Origin: Chitinophaga pinensis
GTDB lineage: Bacteria; Bacteroidota; Bacteroidia; Chitinophagales; Chitinophagaceae
Direction: 5' to 3'
Length of the DNA stretch: 6,516 nucleotides
Assembly: GCA_945866165.1 (NCBI GenBank)
Contig: CAMBGO010000140.1
Location: 1 to 6,516 of the forward strand
Position numbers and translations under genes: made by a program. This document shows, piece by piece, positions 1 to 6,516 of the stretch (within the stretch, counting starts at the first letter, position 1; each line of letters begins with the position of its first letter). The notes beneath the pieces are model-generated. The model was not told the DNA's origin. It did no database searches and saw only the letters and a program-made list of their open reading frames with translations.

Positions 1-639
1 TCCACCACCTATTTCACCAATCATTACAATTCCTTTTGTTTCAGGGTCGTTCATCAACAACTCAACAGCATCTTTTGTTGGAGTGCCAATGATAGGATCA
101 CCACCAATGCCAATAGCCGTTGTAATACCCATACCAGCTTTTACAATCTGATCTGCTGCCTCGTATGTAAGTGTTCCAGATTTGGAAACAATTCCAATCT
201 CACCTGCCTTGAAAATAAAGCCTGGCATGATACCAACTTTACATTGTCCTGCAGTAATTACACCAGGACAGTTTGGTCCAATCAATCTTGTATTTGTGCT
301 TTCTAAATAGTGTTTCACTTTTACCATGTCTTGCACAGGGATACCCTCAGTAATACATACAACCAACTCAATCCCTGCTTCCGCGGCTTCAATAATCGCA
401 TCAGCAGCAAAAGCTGGTGGTACGAAAATGATACTCACATTCGCTCCAGCTTTGCTCACCGCATCTGCAACCGTGTTGAATACTGGTCTATCAAGATGCG
501 TACTTCCACCCTTTCCAGGTGTAACACCACCAACCACATTTGTTCCATATTCAATCATTTGTGTTGCATGAAAAGTTCCTTCGGTTCCGGTGAAGCCCTG
601 AACAATGATCTTAGAAGAAGAGTTTACAAGAACTGACAT
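1..639 (-). CDS. sucD: Succinyl-CoA synthetase (ADP/GDP-forming) alpha subunit, C-terminus beyond the window
   Basis: This is the alpha subunit of succinate-CoA ligase, which with SucB interconverts succinyl-CoA and succinate with substrate-level phosphorylation in the cytoplasmic TCA cycle. The frame is open from an ATG at 639 to the window edge and gives 213 residues, starting MSVLVNSSSKIIVQGFTG. The CoA-binding Rossmann-like N-terminal domain is clear: GFTGTEGTFH at residues 15-24 and GGVTPGKGG at 37-45. GPNCPG follows at 121-126, then SKSGTLTYE at 152-160 and GIGGDPIIGT at 177-186, all family hallmarks. The E. coli protein is about 289 residues, so roughly 75 are missing. The phosphorylated active-site histidine (His246 in E. 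coli, in a GHAGA motif) lies in the missing part and cannot be checked. The gene starts 107 bp after the mlaF-like gene, and a promoter candidate lies in that gap. The reading frame has no visible damage. Identification is secure. Confidence 0.97.
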   Translation of the reverse strand, partial: MSVLVNSSSKIIVQGFTGTEGTFHATQMIEYGTNVVGGVTPGKGGSTHLDRPVFNTVADAVSKAGANVSIIFVPPAFAADAIIEAAEAGIELVVCITEGIPVQDMVKVKHYLESTNTRLIGPNCPGVITAGQCKVGIMPGFIFKAGEIGIVSKSGTLTYEAADQIVKAGMGITTAIGIGGDPIIGTPTKDAVELLMNDPETKGIVMIGEIGGG

Positions 640-664
640 ATTGTAAAGATTATTTTTTGTGGGA

Positions 665-695
665 CGAAGTTAATTAAAAGAAGGGAAGTCTCAAA
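665..695 (-). promoter_or_regulatory. Candidate Bacteroidota-type promoter for sucD
   Basis: Read on the minus strand, a TTTG element (695-692) is followed, after 19 bp counted from its TTG, by TAACTTCG (672-665). The latter matches the known Bacteroidota -7 consensus TAnnTTTG at every fixed position except one. TTG spaced about 17-23 bp from that element is the usual arrangement for the primary sigma factor of this phylum. The -7 element lies about 25 bp before the sucD ATG, which would leave a short leader of roughly 20 nt. The motif is short and the region AT-rich, so chance is possible. Confidence 0.4.
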
Positions 696-746
696 GGGTA
701 ATGATTCCAAAGCGACTGATGATTAGAGATAATGAATCCTTATTTA

Positions 747-1559
747 TCAACTTTTAAGCAATTCATCCATATTCCTATTATTGTCGATTTTGCCCATTTT
801 TTCAAGCATACGCATGTCCTTGGCGTCTTTTAAAAAATCGGAGGCAAAAATGAAATTATTCAGTTTCTCATTCTTGCTGAAAATGATCTCTTGGTTGGTG
901 CCTTCCCATTCTTTTTTTCCCTGATACATATACATGATCTTGTCACCAATCTCCATCACGCTATTCATATCGTGTGTATTTACAACCGTGGTAATGTTAT
1001 ATTCTGTGGTAATTTCTTTGATTAATTTATCAATTACAAGAGATGTTTGTGGGTCGAGACCCGAGTTAGGTTCATCACAAAAAAGATATTCTGGATTTAA
1101 AACGATAGCCCTTGCTATACCCACTCTTTTTTTCATTCCACCACTGATCTCTGCAGGGAATTTCTTGTGTGCATCATTCAAATTAACCCTGTCTAATACT
1201 TCATCAACCCTTTTTTGTTTTTCTGCTTTTGTTTGATTACTGAACATATCCAATGGGAACAATATATTTTTTTCAACGGTCATGCTATCAAACAAAGCCG
1301 AACCTTGAAATAGCATTCCTATTTTTCTTCGCAATTCTTTTTTTTGATCTTGGTTCATCATTGAAAAATTGTCTCCATTGTACATGATCTCACCAGAGTC
1401 GGGTTGTATTAATCCAACAAGACATTTCATAAGGACGGTTTTACCGCTGCCACTTGCTCCAATGACGAGGTTACATTTTCCTGTTTCAAATTCTGATGAA
1501 ACATTTTCTATGATTGTTTTTCCGGAAAACCCCTTTTGTATATTTTTAATTGAGATCAT
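747..1559 (-). CDS. mlaF: ABC transporter ATP-binding protein, MlaF-like (lipid transport)
   Basis: This 270-residue protein is the cytoplasmic ATPase that would power the adjacent MlaE-type permease, moving phospholipids or related lipids between the inner membrane and the periplasm. All ABC motifs are intact: Walker A GASGSGKT at residues 34-41, Q-loop glutamine near 85 in FQGSALFDSMTV, signature SGGMKKR at 139-145, Walker B ending in D162 with E163 as the catalytic glutamate, D-loop SGLDP at 166-170, and the switch histidine H196 in NTHD. The FQGSALFDSMTV stretch resembles the MlaF/Ttg2A subfamily rather than amino-acid importers. The last 40 or so residues form a charged tail past the ATPase core, and E. 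coli MlaF also has a C-terminal extension of similar overall length. The ATG at 1559 lies 9 bp after the permease stop, so the two genes are almost certainly translated from one mRNA. The leader has no Shine-Dalgarno motif. The transported lipid is inferred from the family only. Confidence 0.93.
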   Translation of the reverse strand: MISIKNIQKGFSGKTIIENVSSEFETGKCNLVIGASGSGKTVLMKCLVGLIQPDSGEIMYNGDNFSMMNQDQKKELRRKIGMLFQGSALFDSMTVEKNILFPLDMFSNQTKAEKQKRVDEVLDRVNLNDAHKKFPAEISGGMKKRVGIARAIVLNPEYLFCDEPNSGLDPQTSLVIDKLIKEITTEYNITTVVNTHDMNSVMEIGDKIMYMYQGKKEWEGTNQEIIFSKNEKLNNFIFASDFLKDAKDMRMLEKMGKIDNNRNMDELLKS

Positions 1560-1568
1560 TTGGTTTTT

Positions 1569-2306
1569 TTAAAGGAGTATAGCAGCCAGAACGTAGTCTG
1601 CCAGTAAAATCATGATACAACTTGTTACAACTGCCGTTGTACTAGCCCGCCCAATTTCAAGTGCCCCACCTTTTACATTGTATCCGAAATAGGCTGGAAT
1701 TCCTGTGATGATGAAGGCAAATGTATAGGCTTTGGCGAGTGCAAAATTTACATTGTATGGGACAAAAGATTCAATTAATCCTTTATCATAAATTTCATGT
1801 GGCAAAATACCTGTAAGATCACCTACAAATCGACCGCCCCAAATACCCAGTACCATTGCAATAATAACCAGTAGTGGAATCATAATGAGCGCTGCCAAGA
1901 TTTTTGGAAGAATAAGATATGCTTTGGTATTGATTCCCATTATTTCCAGTGCATCAATTTGTTCACTCACTCGCATATTGCCTAATTCACTTGATATTTT
2001 ACTTCCCACAACACCTGCCAATACAATACAAGTGATGGTAGGTGCAAATTCAAGAATGACACTGTCACGTACAATTTGAGCAATCACAGAGCGCGGGATA
2101 ATTGGAGAAACAAACTGATAGGAAGTTTGCAATGTTGATACGGCGCCAATGAAAACGGATATGATTGATACAATTCCCAGCGAGCCAATACCAAGTTCAA
2201 CACATTGGTGCATTAATTCCTTCCAATATATTTTGAGGTTTTCCGGCTTCGTGAACATGCCTTTAAGCATCAACAGAAACGCTCCCAGTTTTGTGAAAAT
2301 ATTCAT
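1569..2306 (-). CDS. mlaE: MlaE-family ABC transporter permease
   Basis: This 245-residue integral inner-membrane protein is the permease of an MCE-type lipid transporter. The family signature is well kept at residues 107-124 (ELGNMRVSEQIDALEIMG), matching the conserved ExGxMRVxEQIDALxxMG region of MlaE/TrnL-like permeases. A hydrophobic or amphipathic N-terminus is followed by membrane segments at about 40-58, 83-101, 136-157, 190-206 and 224-244. The length is close to the roughly 260 residues usual for the family. The ATG at 2306 is the first in frame, preceded by an A-rich leader without a Shine-Dalgarno motif. The stop lies 9 bp before the mlaF-like start, and the gene begins 50 bp after maeB. 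In E. coli, MlaE works with MlaF, the MCE protein MlaD and the STAS protein MlaB. Neither MlaD nor MlaB is encoded here, so partners would have to be elsewhere. The assignment to the MlaE family is firm; the substrate is inferred. Confidence 0.94.
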   Translation of the reverse strand: MNIFTKLGAFLLMLKGMFTKPENLKIYWKELMHQCVELGIGSLGIVSIISVFIGAVSTLQTSYQFVSPIIPRSVIAQIVRDSVILEFAPTITCIVLAGVVGSKISSELGNMRVSEQIDALEIMGINTKAYLILPKILAALIMIPLLVIIAMVLGIWGGRFVGDLTGILPHEIYDKGLIESFVPYNVNFALAKAYTFAFIITGIPAYFGYNVKGGALEIGRASTTAVVTSCIMILLADYVLAAILL

Positions 2307-2356
2307 CTTTTTATATTGAGTTCTAAATTAAGGATTCTTCTTACCTTAAAAAAGAA

Positions 2357-4648
2357 CTATTGTTTCTTAACTTTTTGCATTTTATACTGTGCATCTATTA
2401 CAGCAATCATCACCATGTTCAAAATGCTTCTAATTGATGAGCCAAGTTGTAATACATGGACTGGTTTTTTTAATCCAAGCAAAATTGGTCCAATTGCATC
2501 TGCCTCGCCAACTTCCTGCAGCAGGTTATAGGCAATGTTTCCTGAACTTAAGTTGGGAAAAATAAGGGTATTCACATCCCCCGAATCAGCCAACTCAGAA
2601 AATGGATAGCTGTCTTTTATGATTTCTTTATTAAAAGCTACAATTCCTTGCATTTCACCATCTACAATCAATGATGGATTTTTTTCCTTTACAATCTTTC
2701 TTGCATTTCGAACAAGAATAGCTTCCGGTGTGTCACTGCTACCGAAATTGGAATAACTCAACATTGCAATTCTTGGTGTAATTCCAAAGGATTGTACTTC
2801 TTTTGCAACCATCAAAGTGATATCTGCCAGTTCGCTTGCAGTTGGATTAAAATTGACTGTTGTATCAGCTAAGAAAAGCGGTCCTTTTTTTGTTAGCATG
2901 ATATACATACCAGCAATTTTACTAACGCCTTCTTCTGTGCCAATGATTTGAATGGCAGGACGAATCGTATCAGGATAATTTCTGCTCAAGCCAGAAATCA
3001 TGGCATCTGCATCACCACATTCAACCATCATGCAGCCAAAGTGATTCCTGTCTTTCATCTTCTTACTCACCTCATATTTATTGACTCCTCGCCTTTGTCT
3101 TTTTTTGAAATAAATCTCGCCATATGCTTTCCTTTTCTCATTCATTTCATCTCCTTTCGGATTGATGATTTGCATGTCCTCAATATACACAGCATTGCTC
3201 TCTGCAAGTTCATTAATCACTTTTGGGTCGCCAAGTAGAATAGGAATTGCAATTCCTTCATCAGCTGCCAACTGCGCTGCCTTTAATATCTTGATATTTT
3301 CAGCATCGGCAAAAACAACCCGCTTGGGATCTTTTCTGGCCTTGCTTCCAAGTGCACGCACCAGCTGATTATCAATTCCAAGCCGTTTATTAAGTTCAAT
3401 TGTATATGCATCCCAGTCAACAATTTTTTTCTGTGCCACGCCACTGTCCATTGCAGCTTTTGCAACAGCAGGTGAAATGGTGCTGATGAGTCTTGGATCA
3501 AGTGGTTTTGGAATGATATAGTTTGGACCAAAAGCAATAGTTGTTTCATTGTATGCCATATTTACAATGTCTGGTACAGCTGATTTTGTTAGCTCTGCCA
3601 ATGCTTTTACCGCAGCTAGTTTCATCTCCTCATTGATACTTGTTGCCCTAACATCCAACGCTCCTCTAAAGATATACGGGAACCCAAGTACGTTGTTCAC
3701 TTGGTTAGGATAGTCGGACCTTCCTGTGGCCATGATGATATCTTTTCTAACTGATGTCGCATCCTCCCAACTAATCTCCGGATCAGGATTTGCCATGGCA
3801 AAAACAATCGGCCTGGATGCCATTTTCTTGATCATCTCTTTTGTAACTACATTGCCTTTGCTTAGTCCAATAAAAACATCTGCTCCCTTGAATGCATCTT
3901 CAAGGCTGATGTCTTTTCTTTTTACAGCAAAACGTTTCTTTCTTTCATCAAGATCTGTTCTGTTATGATGAATCAGTCCTTTTGAATCAAACATCAATAC
4001 GTTTTCTGTTTTTGCACCCAATGCTTCATAAATTTCTATGCATGCCATTGCGGCAGCACCCGCACCGTTAACAAGGATGAGCACATCCTTCATCTTTTTC
4101 TTCTGCAACTCTAACGCATTGAGCAAAGCTGCAGCACTAATGATGGCAGTTCCATGTTGGTCATCATGCATCACAGGAATTTTCATCTGCTCCTTCAACT
4201 TTTGTTCAATATAAAAACATTCCGGGGCCTTGATATCTTCTAAGTTGATGCCCCCGAATGTAGGCTGAAGGGATTTGACAATCTCAACAAACTTCACTGG
4301 GTCTTTCTCGTCAATTTCAATATCAAAAACATCAATGTCTGCAAATATTTTAAACAGAACTCCCTTGCCCTCCATTACTGGCTTACCTGCTTCCGGACCA
4401 ATGTCTCCGAGTCCAAGGACAGCAGTTCCATTACTAATTACCGCTACCAAGTTGCCCTTTGCTGTATACTTATATACATTTTCTGGATTTGCTACAATTT
4501 CAAGACATGGTTCTGCTACACCAGGCGAATATGCAAGAGAAAGATCACGTTGCGTTTTAGCCTCTTTTGTAGGTACTACTTCTATTTTTCCTGGCCTGCC
4601 TTTTGAATGGTATTCAAGCGCCTGTTCTCTTCTGAGTTTTTTTTGCAT
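2357..4648 (-). CDS. maeB: NADP-dependent malic enzyme with C-terminal phosphotransacetylase-like domain
   Basis: This 763-residue cytoplasmic enzyme oxidatively decarboxylates malate to pyruvate and CO2 with reduction of NADP, feeding pyruvate and NADPH into biosynthesis. The length fits the MaeB class (about 760). The malic N-domain spans roughly residues 15-160, with the catalytic tyrosine in LAYSPGVAEP (Y40), the lysine motif KGVLFK at 95-100, and metal-binding acids E137/D138 (NLEDI) and D162 (HDDQHGT). A Rossmann NAD(P) domain follows, with VNGAGAAA at 193-200 and ANPDPEI at 286-292. From about 430 to the end is a phosphate acetyltransferase-like domain. In studied MaeB proteins this part is regulatory, binding acetyl-CoA, rather than catalytic. 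Here the Pta catalytic Ser-Arg and later Asp are replaced (Q734, L735, S741), which agrees with that. The ATG at 4648 lies 4 bp past the stop of the amidohydrolase, indicating co-transcription and possibly coupled translation. NADP preference is taken from the family, not read from a residue. Confidence 0.96.
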   Translation of the reverse strand: MQKKLRREQALEYHSKGRPGKIEVVPTKEAKTQRDLSLAYSPGVAEPCLEIVANPENVYKYTAKGNLVAVISNGTAVLGLGDIGPEAGKPVMEGKGVLFKIFADIDVFDIEIDEKDPVKFVEIVKSLQPTFGGINLEDIKAPECFYIEQKLKEQMKIPVMHDDQHGTAIISAAALLNALELQKKKMKDVLILVNGAGAAAMACIEIYEALGAKTENVLMFDSKGLIHHNRTDLDERKKRFAVKRKDISLEDAFKGADVFIGLSKGNVVTKEMIKKMASRPIVFAMANPDPEISWEDATSVRKDIIMATGRSDYPNQVNNVLGFPYIFRGALDVRATSINEEMKLAAVKALAELTKSAVPDIVNMAYNETTIAFGPNYIIPKPLDPRLISTISPAVAKAAMDSGVAQKKIVDWDAYTIELNKRLGIDNQLVRALGSKARKDPKRVVFADAENIKILKAAQLAADEGIAIPILLGDPKVINELAESNAVYIEDMQIINPKGDEMNEKRKAYGEIYFKKRQRRGVNKYEVSKKMKDRNHFGCMMVECGDADAMISGLSRNYPDTIRPAIQIIGTEEGVSKIAGMYIMLTKKGPLFLADTTVNFNPTASELADITLMVAKEVQSFGITPRIAMLSYSNFGSSDTPEAILVRNARKIVKEKNPSLIVDGEMQGIVAFNKEIIKDSYPFSELADSGDVNTLIFPNLSSGNIAYNLLQEVGEADAIGPILLGLKKPVHVLQLGSSIRSILNMVMIAVIDAQYKMQKVKKQ

Positions 4649-4652
4649 AATG

Positions 4653-5834
4653 TCATTTTGTAGCTCCTATAAAAGCCATTATTCCTATTCCAATCTCTAT
4701 TGCTCTTTCATCTATATCGAATCTAGGTGTATGAACACCTGATGTAATTCCCATTTGCTTGCTACCTGTTCCTAACCTGAAAAAACAACCTGGAATTTTT
4801 TGGGAGTAATATCCAAAATCTTCTGCTCCCATTCTCAATTCAGTTTCTTCTACATTAGAGGTGCCAATAAATTCTTCGCCTAGTATTCTCGCATGATTAC
4901 ACAGTGCAGGGTTATTGTAAACAGTTGGATATCCAATATCTATTTTAAGTTCAATTTCTGCACGGTTGGCTTTGGCCAAATTTTCAACGATCTCTGTTAT
5001 CCTTTTATGTGCTTCAAAACGCCAGGCTTCATCCATTGCACGGAAAGTACCTTTTAGGTTGACCTCGGAAGGAATTACATTGGTGGTATGACCTCCTTGA
5101 AATGAACATATTGAAAGCACAGAAGGGGAGAAGGGGTCGTTGTTTCTGCTAACAACTTGTTGCAATGCAACTACCAAATGTGATGCAGTGAGAATTGTAT
5201 CTGTTGTTTGATGTGGTGATGCAGCATGCCCACCTTTTCCTTTGATCGTTATGTATAATTCGTCTGCACTGGCCATCACCTTGCCAGATCTAAAACTTAA
5301 TTTTCCGGTTTCAAGCAATGGATGTACATGTAATCCATAAATTGCTTGAGGTGCAGGACTTTCGAGAACTCCTTCTTTGATTAGTATGCTTGCTCCGCCC
5401 GGATTTTTTTCTTCTCCGGGTTGAAAAATAAGTTTAATTGTTCCATCCCATTCTGATTTTAATTCATTCAAGATTTCTGCTGCTCCTAGCAAACAGGTGG
5501 TGTGAACATCATGACCACAAGCATGCATAACTCCAGTAACAGTTGATGCATAAGGCACATTATTTTCTTCCTGTATTGGTAATGCATCCATGTCTGCTCT
5601 TAATGCGATTACCCTATTGGATGATCTTCCTTGTATGATGCCAACAACACCGGTTTCTGCCATCACCGTAAAAGGGATCCCGAGTTCTCTCAATTTATCC
5701 TGAACAAATATTGAAGTATTATATTCCTGATAACTCAACTCAGGATGGGCATGCAAATGACGTCGCACTTGGCGGTATTTTTCAAAATACCTTGAAGCAA
5801 GGGTTTTAATTTTTTCTTTCAAAATCACTTCCAT
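4653..5834 (-). CDS. M20D-family amidohydrolase (hippurate / IAA-amino-acid hydrolase type)
   Basis: This 393-residue dinuclear-metal hydrolase should cleave an amide bond of an N-acyl amino acid or similar conjugate. The M20D fold is complete: RRHLHAHPELSYQE near 24-37, RADMDALPI at 79-87, the metal site CGHDVH at 106-111 (C106, H108), catalytic and metal-binding GEE at 140-142, GLHVHP at 167-172, and the final metal histidine H368 in VHTP. The lid or dimerisation domain runs from about 186 to 300 and contains GKGGHAASPH. There is no signal peptide, so it is probably cytoplasmic. The family includes hippurate hydrolase, IAA-amino-acid hydrolases and N-acetyl-diaminopimelate deacetylase, and the sequence alone does not separate these, so no gene symbol is given. 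The ATG at 5834 follows a 61 bp gap after secA that holds a weak terminator and a small inverted repeat. The stop is only 4 bp before maeB. The family is secure; the substrate is unknown. Confidence 0.93.
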   Translation of the reverse strand: MEVILKEKIKTLASRYFEKYRQVRRHLHAHPELSYQEYNTSIFVQDKLRELGIPFTVMAETGVVGIIQGRSSNRVIALRADMDALPIQEENNVPYASTVTGVMHACGHDVHTTCLLGAAEILNELKSEWDGTIKLIFQPGEEKNPGGASILIKEGVLESPAPQAIYGLHVHPLLETGKLSFRSGKVMASADELYITIKGKGGHAASPHQTTDTILTASHLVVALQQVVSRNNDPFSPSVLSICSFQGGHTTNVIPSEVNLKGTFRAMDEAWRFEAHKRITEIVENLAKANRAEIELKIDIGYPTVYNNPALCNHARILGEEFIGTSNVEETELRMGAEDFGYYSQKIPGCFFRLGTGSKQMGITSGVHTPRFDIDERAIEIGIGIMAFIGATK

Positions 5835-5853
5835 AGCTAAAAAATAATTAGCT
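5835..5853. repeat. Short inverted repeat abutting the amidohydrolase start codon
   Basis: AGCTAA (5835-5840) and TTAGCT (5848-5853) form a perfect 6 bp inverted repeat with a 7 nt AT-only spacer, ending exactly at the base before the ATG at 5834. In the mRNA it could form a weak hairpin next to the start codon, or serve as a protein site. There is no T-run after it, so it is not a terminator. In such AT-rich sequence it could easily be chance. Confidence 0.3.
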
Positions 5854-5854
5854 T

Positions 5855-5875
5855 AAAAAAATCAATGCCCATTGA
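5855..5875 (-). terminator. Weak intrinsic terminator candidate after secA
   Basis: On the minus strand, TCAATG (5875-5870) and CATTGA (5867-5862) form an inverted repeat, practical as a 5 bp stem TCAAT/ATTGA with a GGGC loop. It is followed at once by seven Ts (5861-5855). It begins 20 bp after the secA stop codon, where a terminator is expected. The stem is short and has one G-C pair, so termination would be partial at best, and some read-through into the amidohydrolase gene is likely. Confidence 0.4.
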
Positions 5876-5895
5876 ATACCATGCTCTTTATGAGA

Positions 5896-6516
5896 CTATT
5901 GGTCTTTCCCGTGGCAAGCCTTGAATTTCTTACCACTGCCACAAGGGCAAGGATCGTTTCTTCCAACTTTTGGTCCAACTCTTACAGGTTCTTGTTTTAT
6001 TGAATCTGAAGGGTCGTGGTATTCTTGATCGTCAATTTTATTATTTGATGAATTGCGATCCGCAACGTCATCTTTCCTTAATTTCATTCCAGTCATATCT
6101 GTTCTACTTTCCCGGCCTTCTCTCAATGTACTTGCTCCTTGATCTACTGGTAAACCTGCGTGACATATGAATGATACAATTTCTTTGTTTACCTCAGCAT
6201 CCATCTCCGCAAATAGCTGAAATGCAGTTTGTTTGTATATTACCAGAGGATCTTTTTGTTCATACACTGCTGTTTGCACACTTTGCTTCAAGTCGTCCAT
6301 GCCCCTCAGATGCTCTTTCCAGCTGTTATCAATGATCGCAAGTGTAATGCTTTTTTCCAAAGCACCCACCATTTCTGCACCCTTGCTGTTTATCGATTTG
6401 TCAAGGTTAGTTAATACATTAATAGTTTTTTTGCCATCTGTAAATGGCACCAGCACATTTTCGATTTGCCTTCCTTGCGTGAGCCTAACATTCTGGAAAA
6501 CAGGAAGTGATTGTTT
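5896..6516 (-). CDS. secA: Preprotein translocase ATPase SecA, C-terminal part only
   Basis: This is the last 207 residues of SecA, the cytoplasmic motor that drives unfolded preproteins through the SecYEG channel. The frame is open to the window edge at 6516. An internal GTG at 6456 could be mistaken for a start, but the homology continues upstream of it (ending QGRQIEN before that codon), so this is a truncated view of a long gene. The helical scaffold is recognisable: WKEHLRGMDDL at fragment residues 66-76 and EQKDPLVIYKQTAFQLF at 86-102. A variable, hydrophilic linker of about 65 residues follows. The SEC-C zinc motif near the end has ligands C190, C192, C201 and H202 (CPC-x8-CH), which in studied SecA proteins binds zinc and contacts SecB or ribosomes. 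Nothing appears missing at this end. The motor domains are outside the window. Identification is secure. Confidence 0.97.
   Translation of the reverse strand, partial: KQSLPVFQNVRLTQGRQIENVLVPFTDGKKTINVLTNLDKSINSKGAEMVGALEKSITLAIIDNSWKEHLRGMDDLKQSVQTAVYEQKDPLVIYKQTAFQLFAEMDAEVNKEIVSFICHAGLPVDQGASTLREGRESRTDMTGMKLRKDDVADRNSSNNKIDDQEYHDPSDSIKQEPVRVGPKVGRNDPCPCGSGKKFKACHGKDQ

Noticed and set aside
310..636. Plus-strand open frames of 108 and 81 residues opposite sucD
   Set aside because: They lie antisense to a clearly homologous sucD frame, show no recognisable motifs and have no upstream signals. They are shadows of the real gene.
2323..2330. TAATTTAG on the minus strand as a -7 element for mlaE
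   Set aside because: It has one mismatch to TAnnTTTG, but no TTG lies at the right distance upstream, so there is no support for a promoter beyond chance in AT-rich DNA.
2328..2349. TTAAGG / CCTTAA inverted repeat with a 10 nt loop between maeB and mlaE, considered as a terminator
   Set aside because: The stem is only 6 bp and AT-rich, the loop is long, and no T-run follows on the minus strand. It does not support a transcript end.
3283..3549. Minus-strand 88-residue frame inside maeB
   Set aside because: It lies in a different frame within the intact malic enzyme gene, with no motif. MaeB continues without a break, so it is not evidence of a frameshift.
4275..4742. Plus-strand 155-residue open frame opposite the maeB start and the end of the amidohydrolase gene
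   Set aside because: It spans two genes with strong family motifs on the other strand, and its composition (Ser/Thr/Ile-rich, no domain) is what an antisense shadow gives.
5896..6456. A separate small SEC-C-domain protein starting at the GTG at 6456
   Set aside because: The frame stays open upstream to the window edge and the sequence matches the SecA scaffold region, so this is the end of secA and not an independent gene.

Overview
The window looks like ordinary chromosomal DNA from a member of the Bacteroidota, quite possibly the Chitinophagales/Sphingobacteriia side. The reasons are AT-rich sequence, A/T-rich leaders with no Shine-Dalgarno motif before the start codons, a SecA ending in a CPC-x8-CH zinc motif, and a MaeB-type malic enzyme plus MlaE/MlaF pair typical of that phylum. 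The phylum is moderately secure; anything finer is a guess.

All six genes lie on the minus strand, so transcription runs from high to low coordinates. In that order they are: the 3' end of secA (6516-5896, upstream part outside the window); a peptidase M20D-family amidohydrolase (5834-4653); a full-length two-domain malic enzyme, maeB-like (4648-2357); a phospholipid/lipid-transport ABC permease, mlaE-like (2306-1569); its ATPase, mlaF-like (1559-747); and the first 213 codons of sucD, the succinyl-CoA synthetase alpha subunit (639-1, C-terminus outside the window). Coding density is high. The longest gap is 107 bp, between mlaF and sucD.

Spacing suggests the amidohydrolase and maeB are co-transcribed (4 bp apart) and that mlaE and mlaF are co-transcribed (9 bp apart). 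The 50 bp between maeB and mlaE holds no convincing terminator or promoter, so the four genes may form one transcript. A weak hairpin followed by seven Ts lies after secA, and a Bacteroidota-type promoter candidate lies just before sucD; these are the likely transcript boundaries.

Functionally this is a mix of housekeeping roles: protein export (SecA), hydrolysis of an N-acyl or amino-acid conjugate (M20D), malate to pyruvate with NADPH (MaeB), outer-membrane lipid transport (MlaEF) and the TCA cycle (SucD). I found no mobile element, CRISPR array, RNA gene or defence locus, and no evidence of an undescribed system. The points most worth a second look are the absence of an MCE (MlaD) gene next to mlaEF, the degraded phosphotransacetylase site in MaeB, and the small regulatory-looking signals in the gaps.
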